Source: Entomobacter blattae (GTDB lineage: Bacteria; Pseudomonadota; Alphaproteobacteria; Acetobacterales; Acetobacteraceae). Taken from it: a stretch of 64,000 bases of DNA. This document shows positions 17,989 through 27,243 of the stretch, piece after piece (positions within the stretch are counted from its first letter, which is position 1; every line of letters begins with the position of its first letter). Both the position numbers and the translations under genes were made by a program. The DNA is taken from positions 385,001 to 449,000 of the forward strand of contig NZ_CP060244.1 in NCBI RefSeq assembly GCF_014672835.1, in the 5' to 3' direction. The notes below the pieces were generated by a model. The model made no database searches and was not told the DNA's origin. It worked only from the letters and a program-made list of their open reading frames with translations.

Positions 17989-18921
17989 ATGGCGCTTAAG
18001 TCTTTCTCATCACGCATTTCCTCTCTTCTGGCGTTGAGCCTACTTTTATGGGGTACAACGGTTCTGTCCCCTGCCTGGGCGGCAAGCAATGATGACGATG
18101 ATGACGATATTACTGATCAACAGTCTGTTGTCGATAAGGCAGCCCTAACGGTGCAAGATTTCTTCGTAGCCTCTCGTGGAGACGATAAAAACAACGTCGC
18201 TGATTTGCGCAAAAACCTCCAAAACTCCAAAGGCATCATGATATGCCCTTCTGTTTTTAGGCTATCATTGGTTTTCGGAGGAACTGATGGTAATTGTGTG
18301 CTCTTAGCAAGAGATGCTAAGGGATCTTGGTCTGATCCAGCCTTTTATACCTTAAGTGGTGGCTCTTTTGGCCTTCAACTTGGTGTGCAGGACTCCCAAG
18401 CCATTTTCTTTATTATGTCCCGTAAAGGCCTAAGAGACCTTATGGACCACCAAATGCACATGGGAGCTGATGCTTCAGCCTCTCTCGCCAGTATGGGTGG
18501 TTCTTCTGAAACAGGGTCAGACATTATTGCCCAACAAAAGGCCAAGGGCCTGTTTGCAGGTGTCTCACTCAAAGGCGTAAAATTAGGAATAGATAGCGGT
18601 TCTAACCACAGTTATTACCATCAGCAGGTGGGTCCAGAAGATATTTTGATCACAATGCGTGTTAATAACCCAGGAGCCGACCCTTTAAGAGCTATCTTAA
18701 ATAAATACAGCGCTGGAGGAAGCACCTCTTCATCGGCTGATGACGACAGCACCTCTTCTTCAGGGGGCGAAGCCTCTTCTACACCCTCTTCAGGCCCTTA
18801 TCCTGACAATTACGACCCTGAGAAATCTTATTCCCGACAGGTTAAAACCACGCCCCTTGGAACGTCGAAAGGCAAATCTTCCCACTCCAGCACTAAGCAA
18901 CCCGTTAACCTTAAGCCATAA
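17989..18921 (+). CDS. Secreted SYLF-domain lipid-binding protein
   Basis: A 310-residue exported protein. The ATG at 17989 is preferred over the upstream TTG because a GAGG sits 5 bases before it and it opens a clear signal peptide (basic start, hydrophobic core, cleavage at AWA-AS). The mature protein starts with an acidic Asp run. It then has a SYLF (Ysc84-like) domain from about residue 40 to 210, marked by the SKGIMICPSVFRLSLVFGG stretch and the FGLQLGVQDSQ segment. SYLF domains bind phosphoinositides or other acidic lipids in eukaryotes; bacterial roles are unclear. The tail is Ser/Thr-rich and low-complexity. Confidence 0.8.
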   Translation: MALKSFSSRISSLLALSLLLWGTTVLSPAWAASNDDDDDDITDQQSVVDKAALTVQDFFVASRGDDKNNVADLRKNLQNSKGIMICPSVFRLSLVFGGTDGNCVLLARDAKGSWSDPAFYTLSGGSFGLQLGVQDSQAIFFIMSRKGLRDLMDHQMHMGADASASLASMGGSSETGSDIIAQQKAKGLFAGVSLKGVKLGIDSGSNHSYYHQQVGPEDILITMRVNNPGADPLRAILNKYSAGGSTSSSADDDSTSSSGGEASSTPSSGPYPDNYDPEKSYSRQVKTTPLGTSKGKSSHSSTKQPVNLKP

Positions 18922-18951
18922 ATTCTATACCCAAACCCCAAAAACCATTTT

Positions 18952-19950
18952 TCACTTTAAAAGATGCTGTTTTGTTGCCTTTAAAAGAGAAACATTGTGA
19001 TTGTGCTCCTTAAGAGTTGTTGAAAAATTATGCTTTCCATTCCCATCTCCAACAAAATACAGCCAAGGACCAGATGCTGGATGGGCAACCGCCTGTAAGG
19101 AAGCCGCACCTGGAGCACAAATAGGATGCGGGGGTAAACCTGTAATAACGTAGGTATTATAGGGGGTTTCCACTAAAAGGTCATCGTGCTTTAATGGCCT
19201 TCCAAGACTATTTCCGTTTGATAACCCGTAAATAACGGTAGGATCTGACTGTAGCTTCATTCCCATTTGCAAACGGTTTAAGAAGACACGGGCAATCATG
19301 GCGCGCTCTGCTGGGAGAGCCGTCTCTTTTTCAACAATAGAAGCAAGAATAACCAGCTGCCCTGGCGTTGATAAGGGAATAGATTTTTCCCTGTTCTCCC
19401 ATATTTTCTGAACCATATTCTTTTGGGCTATCCGCATTTTCTGCACAAGTTGCATACGGGACATACCCCAAATATAAGCATAGGTTTGAGGAAGTATTTC
19501 GGCCTCTTCTTTTAATTCTATCTGCCCCTCTAAAAAAGGGGCCCCATTAATAATGTGACTAATCTGCTGATGTGTTAAACCTTCAGGTATGGTCAGCTCA
19601 TGGCGAACGGGTTTGCCAAACCGCAAAATACTTAAAATTTGCTGAATACTGGCATGGGCAGGAAAGGCAAGCTCTGCTGCATGAATTTTTCCTTCCTGTC
19701 GGGTTAATAATGCAGCAATTTTAAAGAGGCTGGCCGAAAAAAAACCTTTATGAATAAGTCCTTCACCCTGAAGGGATAATAAAGTTTTCTTAATCCCCCC
19801 TGAGGGGATCACAACATTTTTGGCCTCGCCATAAGGCCCTGGTCTAAAATAAAGGGAATATGCCGTAACCCCTATTCCTGCCATACCACACAAGATAATA
19901 GCAAAAAGAATTAAGAGCGTTTTACGCACAGATTCCCTTTTCAAATACAA
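18952..19950 (-). CDS. mltG: Endolytic murein transglycosylase MltG
   Basis: A 332-residue inner-membrane peptidoglycan-cleaving enzyme (YceG/MltG). It has one N-terminal transmembrane helix (about residues 10-33), a LysM-like region and the YceG catalytic domain. The catalytic segment is ASIVEKETALPAERAMIARVFLNRL-type (about residues 202-226) with the general-acid Glu. The conserved LQSDPTVIYGL and YNTYVITGLPPHPICAPG blocks follow. MltG ends nascent glycan strands. The gene sits 21 bases after fabF on the same strand, which is the usual order in this family, and closes the fab operon. Confidence 0.9.
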   Translation of the reverse strand: MYLKRESVRKTLLILFAIILCGMAGIGVTAYSLYFRPGPYGEAKNVVIPSGGIKKTLLSLQGEGLIHKGFFSASLFKIAALLTRQEGKIHAAELAFPAHASIQQILSILRFGKPVRHELTIPEGLTHQQISHIINGAPFLEGQIELKEEAEILPQTYAYIWGMSRMQLVQKMRIAQKNMVQKIWENREKSIPLSTPGQLVILASIVEKETALPAERAMIARVFLNRLQMGMKLQSDPTVIYGLSNGNSLGRPLKHDDLLVETPYNTYVITGLPPHPICAPGAASLQAVAHPASGPWLYFVGDGNGKHNFSTTLKEHNHNVSLLKATKQHLLK

Positions 19951-19971
19951 GATGAAAACCTATAAAACACC

Positions 19972-21255
19972 TTATACCCGTTTGACAATAATGCTGGCAT
20001 TCGTTCCACCAAAACCAAAACTATTAGAAAGAGCCATATCAACCCGACGCTCCTGAGCAGTATGGGCAACCCTGTCTATAACGCTTTCCCTGGAAGGAGA
20101 ATAAAGGTTTAAGGTTGGTGGAACGACATTGTCTTGAATCGCCATAACAGAAAAAATGGCCTCTATGGCACCGGCTGCCCCCAAAAGATGGCCCGTTGCA
20201 GACTTGGTTGAAGACATCGCCAATTTTTTTGACGCATCGCCAAATAAACGCTCTACAGCACCCAGTTCCAAGTCATCGGCCATGGTAGATGTTCCATGAG
20301 CATTCACATACTGGATCTCTTCAGGGGTAACACCTGCACTTCTCAACGCCGCCTGCATAGCTCTTAGAGCACCACTATGCCCTTCCGCTGGTGCTGTAAT
20401 ATGGTAGGCATCTCCTGACATACCATAGCCAACCACTTCGGCATAAATCTTTGCGCCACGAGCTTTCGCGTGTTCGTATTCCTCAAGAACAACAACGCCA
20501 GCGCCTTCGCCCATCACGAAACCATCACGATCTTTATCCCATGGGCGAGAGGCCTCCTGCGGAGTCTCATTAAAGCCTGTCGAAAGAGCCCTTGCCGAGC
20601 AAAAACCCGCAATCCCTAAAGCACAGACAGCGGCCTCTGCCCCCCCGGCCACCATGACATCAGCATCATTGAGCATGATCAGCCGCGCAGCATCCCCTAT
20701 GGCATGCACACCCGTGGCACAAGCCGTCACCACAGAATGATTAGGACCTTTAAAGCCATATTTAATAGAAACATGCCCCGAGACCAGGTTGATCAAAGCA
20801 GAGGGAATAAAAAATGGAGAAAGCCGTCGCGCCTTCCCTTCGTGAACGGTAATGGAGGCATCATAAATGGTTTTTAATCCCCCAATGCCAGAACCAATCA
20901 TGACCCCGGTAGCGCAGCACTCCTCTTCTGTTTGGGGCTTCCAACCAGAATCTTCCACAGCCTCTTCTGCAGCGACCATACCAAGATGAATGAAGCGATC
21001 CATTTTTTTCTGGTCTTTAACCGGAATCCATTCAGAAAGATTCAGCTTCCCTTCTGAGCGCATCCCTTCTGGCACTTCTCCGGCAACTTGCCCCGCCAAA
21101 TCAGAAGGGTCAAACGCCTTGATCCGGCCGACCCCACTTTCACCAGCAATCAGGCGCTTCCAGACATGACCAAGCCCCACACCAAGAGGGCTGACTATTC
21201 CCATACCTGTAATAACAACACGCCTATTTCCAGGAACCATTCCTGATGAACGCAT
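19972..21255 (-). CDS. fabF: Beta-ketoacyl-ACP synthase II
   Basis: A condensing enzyme of about 427 residues in type II fatty acid synthesis, extending acyl-ACP with malonyl-ACP. The catalytic triad is visible: Cys in VVTACATGVHAIGDA (about residue 175), His in VNAHGTSTMADD and His in KSATGHLLGAAGA. The start is uncertain: an AAGGAG lies 4 bases before a GTG at 21261 and 10 bases before the ATG at 21255. The ATG is used here. It lies between acpP and mltG in the fabD-fabG-acpP-fabF order. Confidence 0.93.
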   Translation of the reverse strand: MRSSGMVPGNRRVVITGMGIVSPLGVGLGHVWKRLIAGESGVGRIKAFDPSDLAGQVAGEVPEGMRSEGKLNLSEWIPVKDQKKMDRFIHLGMVAAEEAVEDSGWKPQTEEECCATGVMIGSGIGGLKTIYDASITVHEGKARRLSPFFIPSALINLVSGHVSIKYGFKGPNHSVVTACATGVHAIGDAARLIMLNDADVMVAGGAEAAVCALGIAGFCSARALSTGFNETPQEASRPWDKDRDGFVMGEGAGVVVLEEYEHAKARGAKIYAEVVGYGMSGDAYHITAPAEGHSGALRAMQAALRSAGVTPEEIQYVNAHGTSTMADDLELGAVERLFGDASKKLAMSSTKSATGHLLGAAGAIEAIFSVMAIQDNVVPPTLNLYSPSRESVIDRVAHTAQERRVDMALSNSFGFGGTNASIIVKRV

Positions 21256-21299
21256 TACCACTCTGCTCCTTACCGTTCAGAAACGAATCGAAAGTAAAA

Positions 21300-21539
21300 T
21301 TAAGAAGCTTTCTGTTTTTCTATATAATCAATGGCATCCTTGACTGTAGAAATCTTTTCGGCAGCCTCTTCAGGAATTTCTACATTGAAGGCTTCTTCAA
21401 AAGCCATAACCAGCTCCACAGTATCCAAACTGTCTGCACCAAGATCATCGATAAAAGACGCTTCAGGTGTCACCTTGCCTTCTTCTACACCAAGATGTTC
21501 TACAACAATTTTTTTAACTTTGTCAGCGATTTCGCTCAT
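21300..21539 (-). CDS. acpP: Acyl carrier protein
   Basis: A 79-residue housekeeping acyl carrier protein. The phosphopantetheine serine is in [16 protein letters not shown] (about residue 37). It is very acidic, as expected, and has the usual length. The ATG is preceded by AGGA about 11 bases upstream. It carries growing acyl chains for FabD, FabG and FabF, all encoded around it. It is distinct from the carrier at 3672, which serves the SPT-type synthase. The 270-base gap upstream of its start contains no gene and probably holds the promoter. Confidence 0.95.
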   Translation of the reverse strand: MSEIADKVKKIVVEHLGVEEGKVTPEASFIDDLGADSLDTVELVMAFEEAFNVEIPEEAAEKISTVKDAIDYIEKQKAS

Positions 21540-21809
21540 GTGTCATTTATTCCTGTATACCTCCCCCAAGAGGGCGGCTTGAGTTAAAACCTGGCAACCC
21601 CTAACAGGGTAACCAGCTGTTAAAGCAGCATAGCACTTCGCTTCTTATGAAATTAACAGCTTCATGTAAAGAAGGCGAAAGGATATTTCGCGAGTTTTTA
21701 TAGCTGCTACCACTAAGATACAAACCTCTATGCTGTATTTTCGATATTTTTCTTCAAAAAAACAAACGCTATAACATTTTTGCCATATTCTTATTGATAG
21801 GCCTCTGCG

Positions 21810-22556
21810 TTAAAACATACCCATTCCACCATTAACATGCAACGTACTTCCCGTAACCCATGCTGCTTCCTCTGAAGCAAGATAGACGACAGCAGCGGCA
21901 ACATCTTTGGGTTTTCCAATTTTTGCAAGAGGAATAGAAACTTCTAGCTGTTTTTTATACTCTTCTGGTAAATTTTGTGTCATGGCCGTATCAATAAAGC
22001 CTGGAGCGACAACATTTACCGTTACTCCCCTGCTTCCGGCCTCTTTGGCCAAGGACTTACTCATACCGATCATACCAGCTTTTGCAGCTGCATAATTAGC
22101 CTGGCCAGCATTCCCTGTCATTCCAATAATGGAAGCAATGTTGATAATACGCCCTGAACGACGCTTTAACATCCCCTTTAAAGCAGAACGGCTGAGATAA
22201 AATGGTATGGAAAGATCCATTTCCAATACCTTAGCCCAGTCTTCATCTTTCATGCGAATCGCAAGGGTATCACGGGTAATCCCCGCATTATTTACCAAAA
22301 TATCCAATGGGCGGCCATGGGCGAGGCGCTCTGCATCCGCAATGAGGGTTTCTACCGCGGCCTTATCAGAAAGATCGGCCACTAGACTATGAACCCGCTC
22401 GCTCCCGATTGACGCTGCTATTTCTGCCAAAACTTCCTGGCGAGACCCTGAAAGCACCACCTCTGCCCCTTGGGCATGGAGTTTACGAGCAAGTTCAGCG
22501 CCTATCCCGCCAGAAGCACCCGTTACAAGAGCCAGCTTTCCATCTAACCTGAACAT
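21810..22556 (-). CDS. fabG: 3-oxoacyl-ACP reductase
   Basis: A 248-residue short-chain dehydrogenase that reduces 3-ketoacyl-ACP with NADPH. It has the nucleotide-binding TGASGGIGAEL (residues 14-24) and the NNAG motif (about 89). The catalytic Ser is in NIASIIGMTGNAGQ (about 138), and Tyr and Lys in YAAAKAGMIG (about 155-164). The length is typical. AGAGGAT lies upstream of the ATG on the minus strand. It is located between fabD and acpP. Its operon position makes it the fatty-acid enzyme rather than a 3-ketosphinganine reductase. Confidence 0.92.
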   Translation of the reverse strand: MFRLDGKLALVTGASGGIGAELARKLHAQGAEVVLSGSRQEVLAEIAASIGSERVHSLVADLSDKAAVETLIADAERLAHGRPLDILVNNAGITRDTLAIRMKDEDWAKVLEMDLSIPFYLSRSALKGMLKRRSGRIINIASIIGMTGNAGQANYAAAKAGMIGMSKSLAKEAGSRGVTVNVVAPGFIDTAMTQNLPEEYKKQLEVSIPLAKIGKPKDVAAAVVYLASEEAAWVTGSTLHVNGGMGMF

Positions 22557-22713
22557 CTGGATTATCCTCTTCCCAAGATTACGGACATATTAACGATACC
22601 TTAACTGCTATAAAACCCTGCTATAAACGCTATCCTACCCTGACTGGTAAGAGCGCGCTTTGCCCTATGAACGCCAAACTTCCCTACGGGAATTAAAAGG
22701 TCTAAGAAGCGTA

Positions 22714-23670
22714 CTAAAATATTTTCAGAATGGCCTCGACCTCTTCTGGTGTGCCTACGGTATAGGAGTCTGCATCAGGGGCAATACGTTTAACCAGGCC
22801 AGAAAGGACCTTCCCTGCACCGATCTCTACAAAAGAATCGATATTATGCTCAAGCATAAACTCCATGGATTCTCGCCAGCGCACAGTACCTGTCACCTGT
22901 TTTACAAGGAGGTGAGAAATTTTGGAAGCATCTCGCACATAATCTGCCACAACATTCATCACCACAGGGAGAACTGGTGTGTGAAAATGCACTTTTCTAA
23001 GGGCTTCTTCGACGATCTTTGCTGCAGGCGCCATTAAACTGCTATGGAACGCTCCAGAAACAGGTAACAATAATGCCCTTCTTACCCCACGGGCTTTGGC
23101 TTTTTCGACTGCATTTTTTACGGCATCCAGATCGCCAGAAATAACAACCTGGCCGCCGCCATTATCGTTAGCAATTTCAACAACACTCCCCGCCGGTTCA
23201 CTTTCTTGCGCTTCCTGGCAAATGTCCTGAGCTTGTGCCAGATCCACCCCTAACAGGGCAGCCATGCCACTTTCCCTCTTCTCGCAGGCTTTCTGCATCG
23301 CCTCTCCACGCAGGCGAAGAAGACGTGCGGCTGTCGCAATATCAAGACATTGGGCTGCAATCAATGCAGAATATTCTCCCAAAGAATGGCCAGCATAAGC
23401 CGTTACAATCCGTTTTGGGTCTATCCCCCCTTCGACCACCAATACCCTCATAACTGCCATAGAAACCGCCATTAAGGCCGGCTGTGCATTTGCTGAGAGT
23501 GTCAGCTCTTCCATCGGTCCATTAAACATAAGCCTGGAGAGCCGGAAGGATAAAGCATCATCAACCTCGTCAAAAACCTCACGGGCTGAGGCAAAACTCG
23601 CAGCGAGATCGCGGCCCATACCAACATATTGGCTGCCTTGTCCAGGGAAAATAAACGCATACACAGACAT
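22714..23670 (-). CDS. fabD: Malonyl-CoA:ACP transacylase
   Basis: A 318-residue transacylase that loads malonate on the acyl carrier protein. The N-terminal FPGQGSQYVGMG (about residues 8-19) and the active-site serine in AGHSLGEYSAL (about 91-101) are textbook. The catalytic His is in VSGAFHSSLM (about 205). The length is typical. It precedes fabG on the same strand with a 157-base gap, and the YdcF gene lies upstream. Confidence 0.93.
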   Translation of the reverse strand: MSVYAFIFPGQGSQYVGMGRDLAASFASAREVFDEVDDALSFRLSRLMFNGPMEELTLSANAQPALMAVSMAVMRVLVVEGGIDPKRIVTAYAGHSLGEYSALIAAQCLDIATAARLLRLRGEAMQKACEKRESGMAALLGVDLAQAQDICQEAQESEPAGSVVEIANDNGGGQVVISGDLDAVKNAVEKAKARGVRRALLLPVSGAFHSSLMAPAAKIVEEALRKVHFHTPVLPVVMNVVADYVRDASKISHLLVKQVTGTVRWRESMEFMLEHNIDSFVEIGAGKVLSGLVKRIAPDADSYTVGTPEEVEAILKIF

Positions 23671-23816
23671 GCTAAATGTCTTTCTCCATAAAATATAAAA
23701 TGACGGCTATGGTTCTCAGAGTTTTTACTCGCCGCTGCCTTCATACCAGTTTCCTGGCAAGCTGCAAACAAATACTCCCTTTTTATAATGAGGTTTTTCC
23801 TTTCTCCACCTCCATT

Positions 23817-24575
23817 TTAAAACGGTTCCTGCCGTATTTTTTGCCAAACCCTGCCCAGAACCAGCATGGTACAATCATATAAAAGGGCCGGTATTTCTCT
23901 TAGGCGCCAATACCAACGCCTAAGTTTACGCGGTGCAGCAGGAACGTTGGGCCAAACCCCCACGCACTTCCAGCCTAATAACCGCATAAGAACCCAACAA
24001 CGAATGATATGATAGGCACTACTTACCAGAACAACCCTATAACCTGTTTTTTTCCCAGAACGATGCCCAGAACGATGATAGAGGTGATGATATAGACGAT
24101 GACGTAAAATCCTATCAAAAAAATGATTTTCAAAAGAAATGCTTTCAGAGGGAAGCAGTCTGGCCAGTAAAGCAGAGCAAATTTTTACAGAATCGAGCGT
24201 ATCAAGCGCGTGGTTTTCACAAAATATATCCTCTGGCTTAACATGATTTTCTACCAGCAAGCACTGCATGCTTTGGGCCTCACTATGGGTCTGGTGGTAT
24301 TTTTTCCCCGTAACACCCCCTGTGGGTATGTACAGAATACGCCGATACCCTTGAGCCCGAAGGAAAGAAGCATAAGAGACTGCCCGTTCCACACGATGGC
24401 GCATAACATTCCGAACCTGCCCGTTGGGGCGATGCGCGGCACCAAAAATAATAATCACCGCCTCATACCCCCAAGGGGAAGAAAGAGACTTACCCTTTAT
24501 TGAGCCCTTCTCTATTGCCCCCTCCTCTATCGGACCCTTCTCTATCAGACTTTGATTTTGGAGTATTTCAGGCAT
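23817..24575 (-). CDS. YdcF-family (DUF218) protein
   Basis: A 252-residue protein of the ElyC/SanA/YdcF family. The core strand IIIFGAAHRPNG (about residue 38), the PTGGV loop (about 84) and the conserved acid pair in the THSEAQSM helix are present, as is the VLVSSAYHIIRC strand (about 185). The N-terminus carries a short low-complexity Glu/Lys-Gly repeat (about residues 11-30: KGPIEEGAIEKGSIKGK) that is unusual for the family. No signal peptide is seen, although a hydrophobic C-terminal segment could associate with the membrane. Family functions touch envelope biogenesis; the biochemical activity is unknown. Confidence 0.7.
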   Translation of the reverse strand: MPEILQNQSLIEKGPIEEGAIEKGSIKGKSLSSPWGYEAVIIIFGAAHRPNGQVRNVMRHRVERAVSYASFLRAQGYRRILYIPTGGVTGKKYHQTHSEAQSMQCLLVENHVKPEDIFCENHALDTLDSVKICSALLARLLPSESISFENHFFDRILRHRLYHHLYHRSGHRSGKKTGYRVVLVSSAYHIIRCWVLMRLLGWKCVGVWPNVPAAPRKLRRWYWRLREIPALLYDCTMLVLGRVWQKIRQEPF

Positions 24576-24714
24576 GGCATATGGGAACGTTTTGGCTCAT
24601 CCATCCAGAATTCCTTCGGATAACGAAGCTGCCTTGCATTCCACTTATCCTTTCTGTCATTCCAAACACACTCCTTAATCACGATAACCTTGCCGCTATG
24701 AGCCCTCTCTTCTT

Positions 24715-24990
24715 ATGATGGGTCTCTCTACCAATAAGGCACCTCTCGCTGGCTTAAGCAGCCAGCCAGTGTCTACTCCGTCCCCTGAAAGTAAAAGCCG
24801 TATCCCCATTGAAGGGAACGGGGTTAAAGGAACGATTGACCTTAGAGGTGCAAAACTTGATGATCTGCTATGCGAGGTCCCAAATATGCAGGCCCCCAGA
24901 GGGTCATGGTCGGCCAGTTTTGTGGAAGACAAGGGTCTCCTTATGCAGGAGCCCTCAGCAAAACCTTGTTCAAGGAGGAAAAAAACGTAA
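24715..24990 (+). pseudogene. Possible yidC N-terminal fragment
   Basis: An open stretch of 91 codons. The first half (RIPIEGNGVKGTIDLRGAKL at about residues 29-48, then DDL) closely resembles the entrance of the YidC periplasmic P1 domain: an acidic patch, a GTI/GSI strand, then GA+DDL. After DDL the similarity stops and the frame runs into unrelated residues. The usual N-terminal transmembrane anchor is missing too. It overlaps the 3' end of the methyltransferase gene on the other strand. A broken duplicate of yidC is the simplest reading; a chance match cannot be ruled out. Confidence 0.4.
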
Positions 24991-26182
24991 ATGTCTCTTT
25001 CCATATCTTTTCAAACTTGACAGTAGAAATCCCTCTACCAGCCAAAATGGCCTTTATCTCACCTACGGTCCGCACGCCATCTATCAATCCCAACACTGTC
25101 TGGGCATAGGCGGGCACGGGCAATAAGACCTGAAGGGTTCCAAACTCTGCAACCATACGGCCATCAGGTCTGATCTGTTTTGCCAAAACCTCTGCTGGCA
25201 TCTCCCGCATGATGGGAATGGCCTCGTCTGAAGAAGGGTCAAGCAAGGGCGTCTCTTCCCCTTGTTTTTGCACATAGACAACATGGGTAGCCATGTTCCC
25301 ACAAACCTCCTCTGCCATAGCTGCTTGCTCCTGCCAGGACAAAAGGCCAATACGTTCCTTTAACCGAGCATCGGGTAAAAAAAGCAAAGGGTTATAACGG
25401 GCTGGTTCCATAAAGGTTTTGATCGCCAAACCAGCCTGTTCCAGTAACAAAACAAACGCATCGACAGTATAGGCCCGATCCCTGGGATTCAGCAAAAGGT
25501 CATAGAGGCCTGCATCGCCCCCTGTTAAATGATCCCCAAAATTGCCATTAAACCTTAGCCATGCCGTAGCGGGTAAATTTTTCATCACGCGCCGGGCCAC
25601 ATCGAGGCGTTTTTCTGGAGGCTCTTCAATTGACGTCAGTCTGCGCAAGACATCCTGAACCATATAAACCCCTGTTCGGCCATAAGGGGCATACACCATT
25701 AAACCCATGCCTCCACCTGGAGAAAGCCCATTTTTCAAAACAGAAAGCCCTAGAGCTGGGTCGGCCAAATGATGGAGAACACCACAGCAATCAATATAAT
25801 CAAAACTTCCAAGATTTAAGTCGGGTAAATCCTCGATAGCGGCTTGATGAAAAGAGATATTGTCCAATTTACGAACTTCAGCCCGTTTACGGGCAATTTC
25901 CAAGGCTGCTTTTGAACGATCAAGACAGATAACCTCTGCTTGACGGCTACGGGCCAGTTGCTGGGCCAGCATAATGGCGCCATCTCCCGTGCCGCAGCCC
26001 GCAATAAGAGCACGAAAAGGACTATTTTGCAGGCGTTGAGCCCCAAAGACCCAATAATCAATTTCCCGCAAGTGACTGGGTGTACCGATAAACAGGCGTT
26101 TTGTTTCCTCCATCGGGTTGCGAGCAGGATAAGGATAAGCTTCATATTGGGCCTTTAGCCCTGCTTCTACATCTTGATCCAT
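24941..26182 (-). CDS. Class I SAM-dependent methyltransferase, two-domain
   Basis: A 413-residue cytoplasmic protein. Residues of about 40-180 form a class I methyltransferase. Motif I is ALIAGCGTGDGAIMLAQ (about 58-74), the acidic residue after strand 2 is in VICLDRSK, and the later motif is YIDCCGVLHHLADP (about 128-141). An N-terminal YEAYPYPARNPM segment is typical of a group of uncharacterised methyltransferases in alphaproteobacteria. The last 130 residues form a second domain resembling a winged-helix-like or substrate domain, which I cannot name. The acceptor is unknown. Its 3' end overlaps the yidC-like fragment on the opposite strand. Confidence 0.72.
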   Translation of the reverse strand: MDQDVEAGLKAQYEAYPYPARNPMEETKRLFIGTPSHLREIDYWVFGAQRLQNSPFRALIAGCGTGDGAIMLAQQLARSRQAEVICLDRSKAALEIARKRAEVRKLDNISFHQAAIEDLPDLNLGSFDYIDCCGVLHHLADPALGLSVLKNGLSPGGGMGLMVYAPYGRTGVYMVQDVLRRLTSIEEPPEKRLDVARRVMKNLPATAWLRFNGNFGDHLTGGDAGLYDLLLNPRDRAYTVDAFVLLLEQAGLAIKTFMEPARYNPLLFLPDARLKERIGLLSWQEQAAMAEEVCGNMATHVVYVQKQGEETPLLDPSSDEAIPIMREMPAEVLAKQIRPDGRMVAEFGTLQVLLPVPAYAQTVLGLIDGVRTVGEIKAILAGRGISTVKFEKIWKETFTFFSSLNKVLLRAPA

Positions 26183-26266
26183 ACCAGCTTGCCCTTATTT
26201 TTATGATGGTGCGTTAATAGGAATGGGTAACAGCCCTAAGGGAATTTAACCTCACTTATTAGTGCC

Positions 26267-26995
26267 CTAACGGCCAATCAACCGGCCTCGTTGCCAGGCT
26301 TCAGCAGCCTCGGCAGGAGTCATCCCCTTCTGGATGACCGCTTCCTCTAGGGCAAATAATACCTTTTGCCCCAGCAACAACCCTTCTAGCTCATCAAATA
26401 GATCACTATCAAAATTCTTGCGAGAAGAGCGATGAATAAGAAGCTGGGCTTTTTGCGACACAGGCAGAACCCTTAACGGATCAGCTAGCGCCTTGCCTGC
26501 TAAAGAGGCAAGGAAGGAGCCCTCTGGCCAGCAATAATAGCTATGGGCCTCTTTACCGATACGAGTACTAAACTGTTCATCTTGCTCAGGAAGGGACAGA
26601 AGCTCGATCTGGGAAGGCAATAGTTCGTAACGATCAAGAAAGTGCCCGACCCATTGCCGATAACCATCAGCCACATAGAGTTTGGCATTTTGCAAGCCCA
26701 TCAGAGCTTTACAATTTTCTACCCCCCCTGTGTTCGGGCCAGCAATACAAAGACTGGAAGTATATAAATCCCCAATCAGTTCACTATCTGCTATTGGGAA
26801 AAGAGCTGCGTCATAATCGGGCAGCCAGAGGGAGACCACCATATCCAGCTCGCCTTTTGCAAACATGGAGGCCAGCTCTCTGCCCTCACCGGTTGTTAGG
26901 TCGGTATCAATACCATAAGCATCAAGCACGCGCAGGATTACCGCAGCGTTCAGTTCATGGCGTAAGGTATTGATGTAACCCAATCTAAAATTCAT
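26267..26995 (-). CDS. Glycine-betaine-type substrate-binding protein, cytoplasmic
   Basis: A 242-residue protein of the OpuAC/ProX substrate-binding fold. The N-terminal strand LGYINTLRHELNAAVILRVL, the LDMVVSLWLPDYD segment (about residues 54-66) and the YVADGYRQWVGHFLDRYEL region match that family. It has no signal peptide or lipobox, and no permease or ATPase gene is adjacent. It therefore may not be a conventional ABC transporter component. It could be a regulatory or moonlighting binding protein. The ligand is probably a quaternary amine or similar, but the aromatic cage residues were not mapped. Confidence 0.6.
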   Translation of the reverse strand: MNFRLGYINTLRHELNAAVILRVLDAYGIDTDLTTGEGRELASMFAKGELDMVVSLWLPDYDAALFPIADSELIGDLYTSSLCIAGPNTGGVENCKALMGLQNAKLYVADGYRQWVGHFLDRYELLPSQIELLSLPEQDEQFSTRIGKEAHSYYCWPEGSFLASLAGKALADPLRVLPVSQKAQLLIHRSSRKNFDSDLFDELEGLLLGQKVLFALEEAVIQKGMTPAEAAEAWQRGRLIGR

Positions 26996-27243
26996 AATTT
27001 ATCCCTAAAATAACTGATCATCCCAAATTTTCGACCCCTATTCCCCCACTTTCGACAAGCTTACACACGCTCTTTTCAACCCCAAAACTATCAATGACAC
27101 GCCACACAACACCACTCCTGAGCGGTTGAGTCTTTGCCTCTAGGCACAGTTTTAGCGAAGACCATTTTCAATCTTGCGAGTTTAAATCTGGCCAGGCAGC
27201 CCGGCCCGACCAAACCAAATAAGAAAAACACTTAAAAATGGGC

